From Sphingomonas kaistensis (GTDB lineage Bacteria; Pseudomonadota; Alphaproteobacteria; Sphingomonadales; Sphingomonadaceae), in assembly GCF_011927725.1 (NCBI RefSeq), contig NZ_JAATJC010000001.1, positions 2,177,001 through 2,241,000 on the forward strand: a stretch of 64,000 bases of DNA, written 5' to 3'. Below, piece by piece: positions 35,901 through 43,180 of the stretch (positions within the stretch are counted from its first letter, which is position 1; every line of letters starts with the position of its first letter). Below the pieces are notes generated by a model that was given only the letters and a program-made list of their open reading frames with translations, was not told the origin of the DNA and ran no database searches. The translations under genes and the position numbers were made by a program.

Positions 35901-37292
35901 TCAGCCTTGCCAATTGCCGCCCAGCGCACGGAACAGGTCGATCTGCGCACTGACGATCCGCGCCTCCCCTTCCGCCAGCGTTGCTTCGGCGTCGGCGAAG
36001 GTGCGTTCGGCGTCGAGCAGTTCGAGCGAGCTGATCTGGCCTTCACGCTGAAGCGCGCGGGTGCGGCGGACGACCGCTTCGGCCTGGGTCCGGGCGGAGG
36101 CGAGCGCGGTGCGGCGCTGCTGGGCACGCTGATAGGCTGACAGCGCGGTTTCGGTTTCCTGCAGCGCGGTGAGGATGCTGCCGTCGAACTGGGCCAGCGC
36201 GACCTGGCTGTCGGCCTCCGCCGCGGCAATGCGGGCGCGGGTGGCCGAGCGATTTACCGTCCAGTTGAGCAACGGCCCGACCAGCCAGCTGACCGGATTG
36301 AACAGGTTCGAGACGCTGGTCCCGCTGCCGCCGACCGAGCCACCGAGCGAAATGCTGGGATACAGGTCGGCGGTGGCGACCCCGATCCGCGCGGTGGCGG
36401 CGGCGAGGCGGCGTTCGGCGGCGCGCACGTCGGGGCGCCGGGCGAGCAATCCGGCGCCGTCGCCGACGGGAATCGGGCTGTCGAGCGCCAGCGTGTCAGT
36501 GCGTGCGGCGGCGACGGCCGGCAGATCGCGCGGGGCGCGGCCGGTGAGGGTCGCGAGCTGCAGCAACGCGGCGGTCCGCTCGGCCTCCAGCAGCGGCACC
36601 TCGGCCTGGCGCTGGTCGCGCAGCGCGGCGATGCGCGCCGTGTCGAGACCGGTCGCAAGGCCGACCACGCGGCGGCGCTCGGTCAGTGCAAGCGAGCGAT
36701 CGAGCAAGCCCACGATCCGCTGTGCGACGGCAATCCGCTCGGCGGCCGCAGCGGCGTCAGCATAGGCCCGCGTCGTGTCGGCGACGACCAGGACGCGGAC
36801 CGCGTCGGCCTCGAAGGCGGCGGCCGCGGCATCGCCCCGCGCAGCTTCGATCGAGCGGCCGATGCGCCCGGCGAGATCAACCTCGTAAGCGACGCTCAGG
36901 CCTGCATCGAGCTGGAGGTCGGTTCCGTCCTGCCCGGACGCGATGGCCTGCGGGGAGCGACCGACCTGCGCACCGGCACTGGCGCCGATCTGCGGCTCCC
37001 GCGCCGCGCGGCTCTGCCGGACGAGCGCCCTGGCGCGCTGCAATCGACCCACCGCGACGCGCACGTCGGTGTTGGCGGAAAGGGCGTCGGCAACCAGGCC
37101 GTCGAGAACCGGGTCGCGGTACAGGCGCCACCAGTCCCCCGCCGGCTGGGCGGCGCTGACCAATGGGGTGCCGGCGCCGAGAAACGGAGCTTCGGCAGTC
37201 GCGGAGTTTAGCCGGGCGGCATAGTTCGGACCGCTTGCACAGGCGGCGAGGGCAAGGGCCGAGGCGGCGATCAGCAGCAGGCGCTGGGTCAT
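35901..37292 (-). CDS. RND efflux outer membrane lipoprotein channel (OprM/NodT family)
   Basis: 463-aa outer-membrane factor. Lipobox LAAC gives a lipidated Cys near residue 18. Two duplicated OEP domains hold the expected stretches: FGxxWWRLYRDPVLDGLV-like start (DWWRLYRDPVLD), LARRPDVRAAERRLAAA and PSISLGGSVG. Last gene of the efflux operon, 11 bp after the permease, with AAGGAA about 7 nt from the ATG. Confidence 0.95.
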   Translation of the reverse strand: MTQRLLLIAASALALAACASGPNYAARLNSATAEAPFLGAGTPLVSAAQPAGDWWRLYRDPVLDGLVADALSANTDVRVAVGRLQRARALVRQSRAAREPQIGASAGAQVGRSPQAIASGQDGTDLQLDAGLSVAYEVDLAGRIGRSIEAARGDAAAAAFEADAVRVLVVADTTRAYADAAAAAERIAVAQRIVGLLDRSLALTERRRVVGLATGLDTARIAALRDQRQAEVPLLEAERTAALLQLATLTGRAPRDLPAVAAARTDTLALDSPIPVGDGAGLLARRPDVRAAERRLAAATARIGVATADLYPSISLGGSVGGSGTSVSNLFNPVSWLVGPLLNWTVNRSATRARIAAAEADSQVALAQFDGSILTALQETETALSAYQRAQQRRTALASARTQAEAVVRRTRALQREGQISSLELLDAERTFADAEATLAEGEARIVSAQIDLFRALGGNWQG

Positions 37293-37303
37293 GGCAGGTT
37301 TCC

Positions 37304-40300
37304 TTATTCCGCCGGTGCCGGAAGCGCGTCCGGAGCCGCACGGCGGGCACGCAGCCTGGCGATGCGGTCGGCCAAGCTGCGGCAGACGACGTAGAACGTG
37401 GGGGTGAAGATCAGGCCGAAGGCGGTGACGCCGATCATCCCGAAGAACACCGCGGTGCCGAGCGCCTGGCGAAGCTCAGCCCCTGCCCCTTCGGCGATCA
37501 GCAGCGGCAGCGAGCCGAGGATGAAGGCGAAGCTGGTCATCAGGATCGGCCGCAGGCGGTCGCGCGCTGCCCGGACCGCGGCCTCGACCGGCGACATGCC
37601 GGCGGCCTCGTCCTGCTGGGCGAACTCGACGATCAGGATGGCGTTCTTCGCCGCCAGCGCGATCAACACCACCAAGCCGACCTGCGTCAGGACGTTATTG
37701 TCCATGCCGCGCAGGTTCACCCCGGCCATCGCCGCCAGCAGGCACATCGGCACGATCAGGATGATTGCCAGCGGAAGCACCAGGCTTTCGAACTGCGCCG
37801 CCAGCACCAGGAAGACGAACAATACGGCGAGAGCGAACACCAGGGTCGCGGTGCTTCCGGCGGCCTTTTCCTGATAAGCGATGCCGGTCCATTCGGTGCG
37901 GAAGCCAGCAGGCAGCTGGGCCGAGGCGATTTCTTCCATCGCCGCGAGCGACTGGCCCGAGGAATAGCCCGGCGCGGTGTCGCCATCGATCTCGACCGCA
38001 GGGAAGCCGTTGTAGCGTGACACGCGATAGGGTCCGGTCTTGTCCTGGAACGTCGTCACCGATCCGATCGGCACCATCGCGCCCGAATTGGAGCGGGCAC
38101 GCAGGTTGGCGATGTCGGCCTCGCTGGCGCGGGCGTCGGCTTCGGCCTGGGCGGTCACCCGGTAGGTGCGTCCGAGCAGGTTGAAGTCGTTGACGAAGGC
38201 CGAGCCGAGATAGATCTGGAGCGCCTCGAAGATACGCTCCGGCGGCACGCCCAGCATGTCGGCCTTGGCCCGGTCGACATCGGCGAACACCCGAGGGGTC
38301 GAGATGTCGAACAGGGTGTAGACCTGCTTCAGCCCGGGGGTCTGGTTGGCCTTGCCGATGATGCCCCACGACAGGCCGGACAGTTCGGCGAAGCTGTGCC
38401 CGCCGGTGTCCTGCACCATCATCCGGTAGCCGCCGGCAGAGCCGATGCCCTGGATCAGCGGCGGCGGAATGATCAACAGCCGCGCTTCATTGATGTCGGC
38501 GGTCTTCTCCTGCGCCTCGGCCATGATGGAGGCGAGGTCGACGCCGAGCTTCTTGCGCTCCTCAAAGGATTTAAGCGGAACGTAAGCGGCGGCGGCGTTG
38601 GGCGCCTGGGTCTGCGACGCGCCGTCGAATCCGGCCAGCATCACCGCGCCCTCCACCCCCTTGATCGGCAGGATGCGGTCGGCGACCTTGCGCAGCACCT
38701 CGTCGGTCCGCTCGAGCGACGATCCGGGCGGCAGCTGGACGACGGTCAGGAAGTAGCCTTGGTCCTGCGCCGGGATGAAGCCGGTCGGGGTGATCGAGAA
38801 CAGCCCGACGGTGAGGCCGATGAGGACGGCATAGGCTGCCATCATCCGCTTTGGCGCGGCGACCAGCCGGCGGGTCAGGCGTGCATAGGTCTCGCTGAAC
38901 CGCTCGAACCAGCGATTGAAGGCATCGCCCGCACGCTCGGCCATGGCGGCGAGCCGGTTCCTCGGCGGCTCGTGCCCGTGCGGCTTCAGCAGCAGCGCGG
39001 CCATGGCCGGGGACAGGGTCAACGACAGCAGCAGCGAGATCAGGGTCGCGGCCGAAATGGTGACCGCGAACTGGTGGTAGAAGGCGCCCGACAGGCCGTT
39101 GAGGAACAGGGTCGGCAGGAACACCGCGCACAGCACCAGAACGATCGCCACCAGCGCGCCGGCGACCTCGTCCATCGAGGTGCGCGCGGCTTCCAGCGCG
39201 GTCATGCCTTTGGCGAGATTGCGCTCGACATTCTCGACCACCACGATGGCGTCGTCGACCACGATGCCGATCGCCAGCACCAGCCCGAACAGCGACAGGT
39301 TGTTGAGCGAGTAGCCGACCATCTGCAGCACCGCGAAGGTGCCGATCAGCGACACCGGAATGGCGACCACCGGGATCACCGCCGCCCGCCAGCGCTGGAG
39401 GAAGACGATGATCACCAGAACGACCAGCAGGATGGCTTCGAGCAGAGTCTTCCCGACCTCGTCGATCGACTGGGCGATGAACTCGGTCGGGTTGTAGATG
39501 ACCTTGTACTCGAGGCCCTTGGGGAAGGACTTCGATGCCGACTCCATCTCCTGCTTGACCAGCTCCGCGGCAGCCAGCGCGTTGGAGCCCGGGCGCTGGA
39601 AAACGCCGAGCAACACCGTCGGCTCACCCGACAGGTAGGTGTTGGAGGCATAGTCCGCGGCGCCGAGCTCGACCCGTCCGACGTCCGAGACGCGGACCTG
39701 GCGCCCGTCGGCGTCACTGCGGATGATGACGTTGGCGAATTGCTGCGGGTCGGTCAGGCGGCCCTGCGTCTCGACGTTCAGCTGGTAGGCCGCGCCGGTC
39801 GCATAAGGCGGCTGGCCGAGCGTGCCGGCGGCGACCTGGACGTTCTGGGCGCGCAGCGCGGCGACGATCTCGCCCGCCGTCAGGTTGAGCGCGGCGGCAC
39901 GGTTGGGATCGATCCACACGCGCATCGCGTAATCGCGCGCACCGAACAGCTGCACGTCCCCTACCCCGTCGAGCCGGGCCAGCCGGTCGCGCACCTGCGT
40001 CAGCGCATAGTTGGACATGTAGCCGCGATCGAGCGAGCGGTCGGGCGACACGAGGTTCACCACCATCAGGAAGTCGGGCGACGTCTTGCGGGTGATGACG
40101 CCGAGCCGCTGCACTTCCTGTGGCAGGCGCGGCGTGGCGACGGCGACGCGGTTCTGCACCAGCACCTGCGCGGCGTTGAGATCGGTCCCCTGCTTGAAGG
40201 TGACGGTGATGGTCAGGCGCCCGTCGCCGGTCGACTGCGACGACATGTAAAGCATGTTGTCGACGCCGTTGATCTCCTGCTCGATCGGCGCGGCGACGGT

Positions 40301-40483
40301 TTCCGACACCGTTTCGGCCGAAGCCCCGGGATAGCTGGCGTTGACCGTCACCGTGGGCGGCACGATGTCGGGATATTGCGACACCGGCAGGCCCAGATAG
40401 GCGATTGCGCCCATGACGGTGATCAGCACCGCGATGACCGCCGCGAAGATCGGGCGGGTAATGAAGAAGCGGGACAAGCGCAT
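37304..40483 (-). CDS. RND multidrug efflux permease, HAE1 (AcrB/MexB) family
   Basis: 1059-aa inner-membrane drug-proton antiporter. N-terminus MRLSRFFITRPIFAAVIAVL, proton-relay Asp pair in GIVVDDAIVVVENVERN, large periplasmic loops, and GLVVLIALAAKNAILIVEFA in the C-terminal half match AcrB-type pumps. Twelve spans are expected. It sits between adaptor and outer-membrane genes. GGGGAG lies 7 nt before the ATG and touches an intercistronic hairpin. Confidence 0.97.
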   Translation of the reverse strand: MRLSRFFITRPIFAAVIAVLITVMGAIAYLGLPVSQYPDIVPPTVTVNASYPGASAETVSETVAAPIEQEINGVDNMLYMSSQSTGDGRLTITVTFKQGTDLNAAQVLVQNRVAVATPRLPQEVQRLGVITRKTSPDFLMVVNLVSPDRSLDRGYMSNYALTQVRDRLARLDGVGDVQLFGARDYAMRVWIDPNRAAALNLTAGEIVAALRAQNVQVAAGTLGQPPYATGAAYQLNVETQGRLTDPQQFANVIIRSDADGRQVRVSDVGRVELGAADYASNTYLSGEPTVLLGVFQRPGSNALAAAELVKQEMESASKSFPKGLEYKVIYNPTEFIAQSIDEVGKTLLEAILLVVLVIIVFLQRWRAAVIPVVAIPVSLIGTFAVLQMVGYSLNNLSLFGLVLAIGIVVDDAIVVVENVERNLAKGMTALEAARTSMDEVAGALVAIVLVLCAVFLPTLFLNGLSGAFYHQFAVTISAATLISLLLSLTLSPAMAALLLKPHGHEPPRNRLAAMAERAGDAFNRWFERFSETYARLTRRLVAAPKRMMAAYAVLIGLTVGLFSITPTGFIPAQDQGYFLTVVQLPPGSSLERTDEVLRKVADRILPIKGVEGAVMLAGFDGASQTQAPNAAAAYVPLKSFEERKKLGVDLASIMAEAQEKTADINEARLLIIPPPLIQGIGSAGGYRMMVQDTGGHSFAELSGLSWGIIGKANQTPGLKQVYTLFDISTPRVFADVDRAKADMLGVPPERIFEALQIYLGSAFVNDFNLLGRTYRVTAQAEADARASEADIANLRARSNSGAMVPIGSVTTFQDKTGPYRVSRYNGFPAVEIDGDTAPGYSSGQSLAAMEEIASAQLPAGFRTEWTGIAYQEKAAGSTATLVFALAVLFVFLVLAAQFESLVLPLAIILIVPMCLLAAMAGVNLRGMDNNVLTQVGLVVLIALAAKNAILIVEFAQQDEAAGMSPVEAAVRAARDRLRPILMTSFAFILGSLPLLIAEGAGAELRQALGTAVFFGMIGVTAFGLIFTPTFYVVCRSLADRIARLRARRAAPDALPAPAE

Positions 40484-40494
40484 GGCTGTTCTCC

Positions 40495-40517
40495 CCGCCC
40501 GGCACTCGGCCGGGCGG
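40495..40517 (-). repeat. Intercistronic hairpin between adaptor and permease genes
   Basis: A perfect 9-bp stem, CCGCCCGGC (40495-40503) with GCCGGGCGG (40509-40517), 5-nt loop. It lies between the adaptor stop and the permease start, and one arm touches the permease ribosome binding site (complement of 40491-40496). It could stabilise an mRNA end or modulate permease translation. Confidence 0.6.
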
Positions 40518-40534
40518 CTGGGATAAAAGGTCTG

Positions 40535-41812
40535 TTAGCGGGTCGCGAAGGTCGCGGTACCGGCGACCGGGACCGCCCGGGGCGGCGCGGCCGCGGGCGC
40601 CTGCGCCGTGATCGCGCCGGGCCGGACCTGCACCTTCATGCCCGGCATGGCGAGCTGGGCACCGCTGATCACCACCCGGTCCCTGGGATCGAGCCCCGAG
40701 CGGATGACCCGCAGGCCGTCGATCAGCGGACCGGTCACGACCGGCTTGGGCGCCAGGTTGCCGTCGCGGCCGACCACCGTCACGACCTTGCGGGCCTGGT
40801 CGGTCTGAACCGCCGAATCCGGCACCAGCAGCGCCGCCGCCGTGCCGCCCGACGACAGCCGGAGGTTGCCGAACATGCCAGGCGTCAGGAATTGCCGCCC
40901 GTTCTGCACCACCGCCCGCAGGCGGATCGTGCCCGACCGGGTGTCGAGCCCGTTGTCGGTGAAGTCGAGCCGTCCGCGCCAGCGATAGTCGGTTTCGTCC
41001 TGCAGCCGGACCTGCACTTCGCTCGGCGCTTTGCCGCTCTCCTGCGCGCGGCGCGCCTTGAGGAACAGCGCCTCGGACGCGTCAAAGGTGAAATACATGG
41101 GGTCGAGCGAATTGATGGTCGTCAGCAGGGTCGCCTCGCCCCCGGCGGGACCGCCCGAGACGAGATTGCCGGCGTCGATCCTGCGGTCCGAGATCCGCCC
41201 GCCGATCGGCGCCCGAACCTGGGTGAAGCCGACGTCGAGCTGACGGCTGCGAACCCGCGCATCGGCGGCGGCCAGCGAGGCCTGGGCGGCCTGGACGCGG
41301 GCCCGAAGGCGATCGACATCGCTGCGCGCGACGGCATCGACGTCGAGCAGGCGGAGCGCTCGCGACAGGTCGGCCTGGGCGAGGTTGAGCTCGCTCCGGG
41401 CACCGCCGACGGCAGCCTGCGCCTCGGCCAGCGAAGCGGCAAACGGACGCGGGTCGATGGTGAACAGCAATTGGCCCTGGCGCACCACCGCGCCGTCCTG
41501 GAAATGCACGCCGACGATCGCCCCCGACACGCGGGGCCGGACCTCTACCGAGCGGCTGGCTTCGAACCGGCCCGAATATTCGTCCCACTCCTCGACCTGC
41601 CGGACGAGCGGCGCGGCGGCGGTCACCACCGCGGGCGGCGGCGCTGCCTGGACCTCACCGGCGCCGGGGCGCCCGAAGGCGATGCCGGCAACCAGCGCGA
41701 TCGGGACCAGGCCGAGCGCCACCTTCTGGCCGCGGGTCAGGCGGGAAAGGCCGGCGGGCGGCGGAACGGGGCTTGCAGTGTCGGTCATGGCTGGGTTCAC
41801 CGGGGCGTTCAT
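40535..41812 (-). CDS. RND efflux periplasmic adaptor (membrane fusion protein)
   Basis: 425-aa HlyD/AcrA-type adaptor. A single N-terminal span (about 30-46, VALGLVPIALVAGIAFG) anchors it; no lipobox. Features include VRPRVSGAIVGVHFQDGAVV (barrel/lipoyl half), a coiled-coil hairpin around 110-180 and FTQVRAPIGGRISDRRID. ATG overlaps the stop of the upstream 141-aa gene (ATGA); a second ATG eight codons in is possible. Confidence 0.95.
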   Translation of the reverse strand: MNAPVNPAMTDTASPVPPPAGLSRLTRGQKVALGLVPIALVAGIAFGRPGAGEVQAAPPPAVVTAAAPLVRQVEEWDEYSGRFEASRSVEVRPRVSGAIVGVHFQDGAVVRQGQLLFTIDPRPFAASLAEAQAAVGGARSELNLAQADLSRALRLLDVDAVARSDVDRLRARVQAAQASLAAADARVRSRQLDVGFTQVRAPIGGRISDRRIDAGNLVSGGPAGGEATLLTTINSLDPMYFTFDASEALFLKARRAQESGKAPSEVQVRLQDETDYRWRGRLDFTDNGLDTRSGTIRLRAVVQNGRQFLTPGMFGNLRLSSGGTAAALLVPDSAVQTDQARKVVTVVGRDGNLAPKPVVTGPLIDGLRVIRSGLDPRDRVVISGAQLAMPGMKVQVRPGAITAQAPAAAPPRAVPVAGTATFATR

Positions 41813-42234
41813 CGATTGGCTCCACGCTTGCGGGCGGGGGTGCGGCTGGCGGCGATGCTGGCCTGGACCAGCTCGTAATGATCGAGGGTGAAGCCCTCGG
41901 CGAGAAAGGCCTGGAGCTCGCTCTTCGGGACCTTCCAGCCCTGCCGCCAGGCGAAGACGGCGAGGCGCCGAAGCACCTCCAGCCGGGGGTTGGCGAGCTT
42001 GTTGGGGCGGTGCAGGCCGAACAGGCTTTCCAGCGCGGCAGCGATCCGCCCGGGTTCACGCAGGCTTGCAACGGTGTCGCGCTCGGCCAGTGCCACCACC
42101 GACCATTCGAGGGCGGACAGGCGGGCCGGCTCAACGGCGGGCTCGACCGTCTCGACAGCGACGAGCCTGGGCCGGGGAAAGGGAACGATCTCGGCCTGTG
42201 CGGTCGGCCACTGGGTGATGGGAAGTGAGGCCAT
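41809..42234 (-). CDS. Unknown 141-aa protein, first full gene of the RND operon
   Basis: Soluble, helix-rich protein (starts MASLPITQWPTAQAEIVPFP), Pro/Val-rich for the first 35 residues, then helices including LSALEWSVVALAERDTVASL and a basic C-terminus (TPARKRGANR). AAAGGA lies about 7 nt before the ATG. Its stop overlaps the adaptor start by ATGA, so it is coupled to pump synthesis. No signal peptide, no DNA-binding motif I can name. The frame stays open upstream to an in-frame TAG at 42391-42393. I do not recognise the family. Confidence 0.8.
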   Translation of the reverse strand: MASLPITQWPTAQAEIVPFPRPRLVAVETVEPAVEPARLSALEWSVVALAERDTVASLREPGRIAAALESLFGLHRPNKLANPRLEVLRRLAVFAWRQGWKVPKSELQAFLAEGFTLDHYELVQASIAASRTPARKRGANR

Positions 42235-42390
42235 GGGTCGTTCCTTTCGAAGACGCGGCTCGTCGATCCGGAAAGCGCAGGGCTTCCGGTCGGCTGGAAA
42301 ATTGTGGGCGAGCAGCGACAGTGGCTGCGACGCGTGACGCGCGCCGGCCTGCAACCAAGCTGCGAATTCTGGAGTGGTCAGATCAGGCGA

Positions 42391-42429
42391 CTAGCGCGTG
42401 TCGAAGACCGGTTTCTGGTGGAGTGCCAC
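42391..42429 (-). CDS. Putative 12-codon leader reading frame of the efflux operon
   Basis: GTG-initiated frame encoding MALHQKPVFDTR then TAG. AGAGGA lies 8 nt upstream (42438-42443), and the predicted transcription start near 42451 leaves about 22 nt of leader, an ideal set-up for translation. It shares its frame with the downstream 141-aa gene, 155 nt away. It may be a regulatory leader peptide, or the start of a longer gene broken by the TAG. The region between TAG and 42234 has poor GC3, so I favour a leader. Confidence 0.45.
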   Translation of the reverse strand: MALHQKPVFDTR

Positions 42430-42448
42430 GGGAGCTTTCCTCTGTTCT

Positions 42449-42486
42449 ATACTGAATGGTATATAAAGAGGTTCAGCTTAGGTCAA
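42449..42486 (-). promoter_or_regulatory. RND operon promoter with overlapping TetR operator
   Basis: On the minus strand TTGACC (42481-42486) and TATACC (42458-42463) are separated by 17 nt, a strong sigma70-type match. An interrupted palindrome, plus-strand ATACTGAATGGTAT (42449-42462), covers the -10. A near-identical element, ATATCGATCGGTAT, lies at the tetR promoter (43131-43144); both are followed by ATAA on the plus strand. Confidence 0.75.
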
Positions 42487-42520
42487 GAGTTTCATACCGC
42501 CTGGTAGAAAACTTTTTCCG

Positions 42521-43120
42521 CTATTTTCCGGGCCACATCGCAACGCTGGTGCGCACCAGTTCCTGGAGCTGCGCCTTGCTCGCGCCGCTGCCGGCCTGCA
42601 CCGACATCCCCTGCAGGATGGCGAGGAAGTAATTGGTGATGCCTTCGACGTCGGTATCCGGCGGGAGGTCGCCTTCGTCCTTGGCGCGCTGCATGCGAGC
42701 GATCAGCGCCTGCTGCGAGGAAGCCCGGCGGGCGATCAGATCGGTCCGGACCGACTCGGCTTCGGCGCCGCAGTTCATCGTGCTGATGACACGCAGGCAG
42801 CCGCGCGGTTCGCACTCGCTGGTCTGCATTTCCAGCGCGCCCGTCAGCATCCGCTCGACAACCTGGCGTGAGGTCGGAGCGGCGAGCGCTTCGCCGACAT
42901 AAGCGAGCTTTTCGCGCTCGTAGAGGTCGAGCGCCTTGCGAAACAGGGCTTCCTTGTTGCCGAAGGCGGCATAGAGGCTGGGCCGGGTAATCCCCATCGC
43001 CTCGGTGAGATCGGTCAGCGAAGCGCCTTCATAGCCCTTGCTCCAGAACACGCGCAGCGCCGCCGCCAACGCGTCGTCGACGTCGAACTCGCGCGGTCGA
43101 CCTTTGCAGGCCCGAGGCAT
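42521..43120 (-). CDS. TetR/AcrR-family transcriptional regulator
   Basis: 199-aa repressor predicted to control itself and the adjacent efflux operon. N-terminal helix-turn-helix: GRPREFDVDDALAAALRVF, GYEGASLTDLTEAMGITRPS and LYAAFGNKEALFRKALDLY, classic TetR. The C-terminal ligand domain contains Cys residues (SECEPRGCLRV, NCGAE). Start taken at the second ATG (MPRACKGRPRE) because the first ATG (43132) lies inside the operator and practically at the expected transcription start. Confidence 0.94.
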   Translation of the reverse strand: MPRACKGRPREFDVDDALAAALRVFWSKGYEGASLTDLTEAMGITRPSLYAAFGNKEALFRKALDLYEREKLAYVGEALAAPTSRQVVERMLTGALEMQTSECEPRGCLRVISTMNCGAEAESVRTDLIARRASSQQALIARMQRAKDEGDLPPDTDVEGITNYFLAILQGMSVQAGSGASKAQLQELVRTSVAMWPGK

Positions 43121-43130
43121 GAGACTTACC

Positions 43131-43170
43131 ATATCGATCGGTATATAAGTCGATTTTGCTGAATGTTCAA
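43131..43170 (-). promoter_or_regulatory. tetR promoter with autoregulatory operator
   Basis: On the minus strand TTGAAC (43165-43170) is 17 nt from TATATA (43142-43147). The palindrome ATATC-GATC-GGTAT (43131-43144) overlaps the -10 and the expected start site, a layout suited to repression. One mismatch separates it from a perfect ATACC-GATC-GGTAT palindrome. It matches the operator-like sequence at 42449-42462. Confidence 0.72.
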
Positions 43171-43180
43171 TGGACTGGGC

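Noticed and set aside
38396..41878. Very long open frame on the plus strand (about 1160 codons) opposite the RND permease and adaptor
   Set aside because: It mirrors two unmistakable genes, has arginine/glutamine/histidine-rich low-complexity composition and no domain; a GC-rich antisense shadow. Similar antisense frames at 13013-14962, 31715-32941, 46091-48022 and 57885-60227 were dropped for the same reason.
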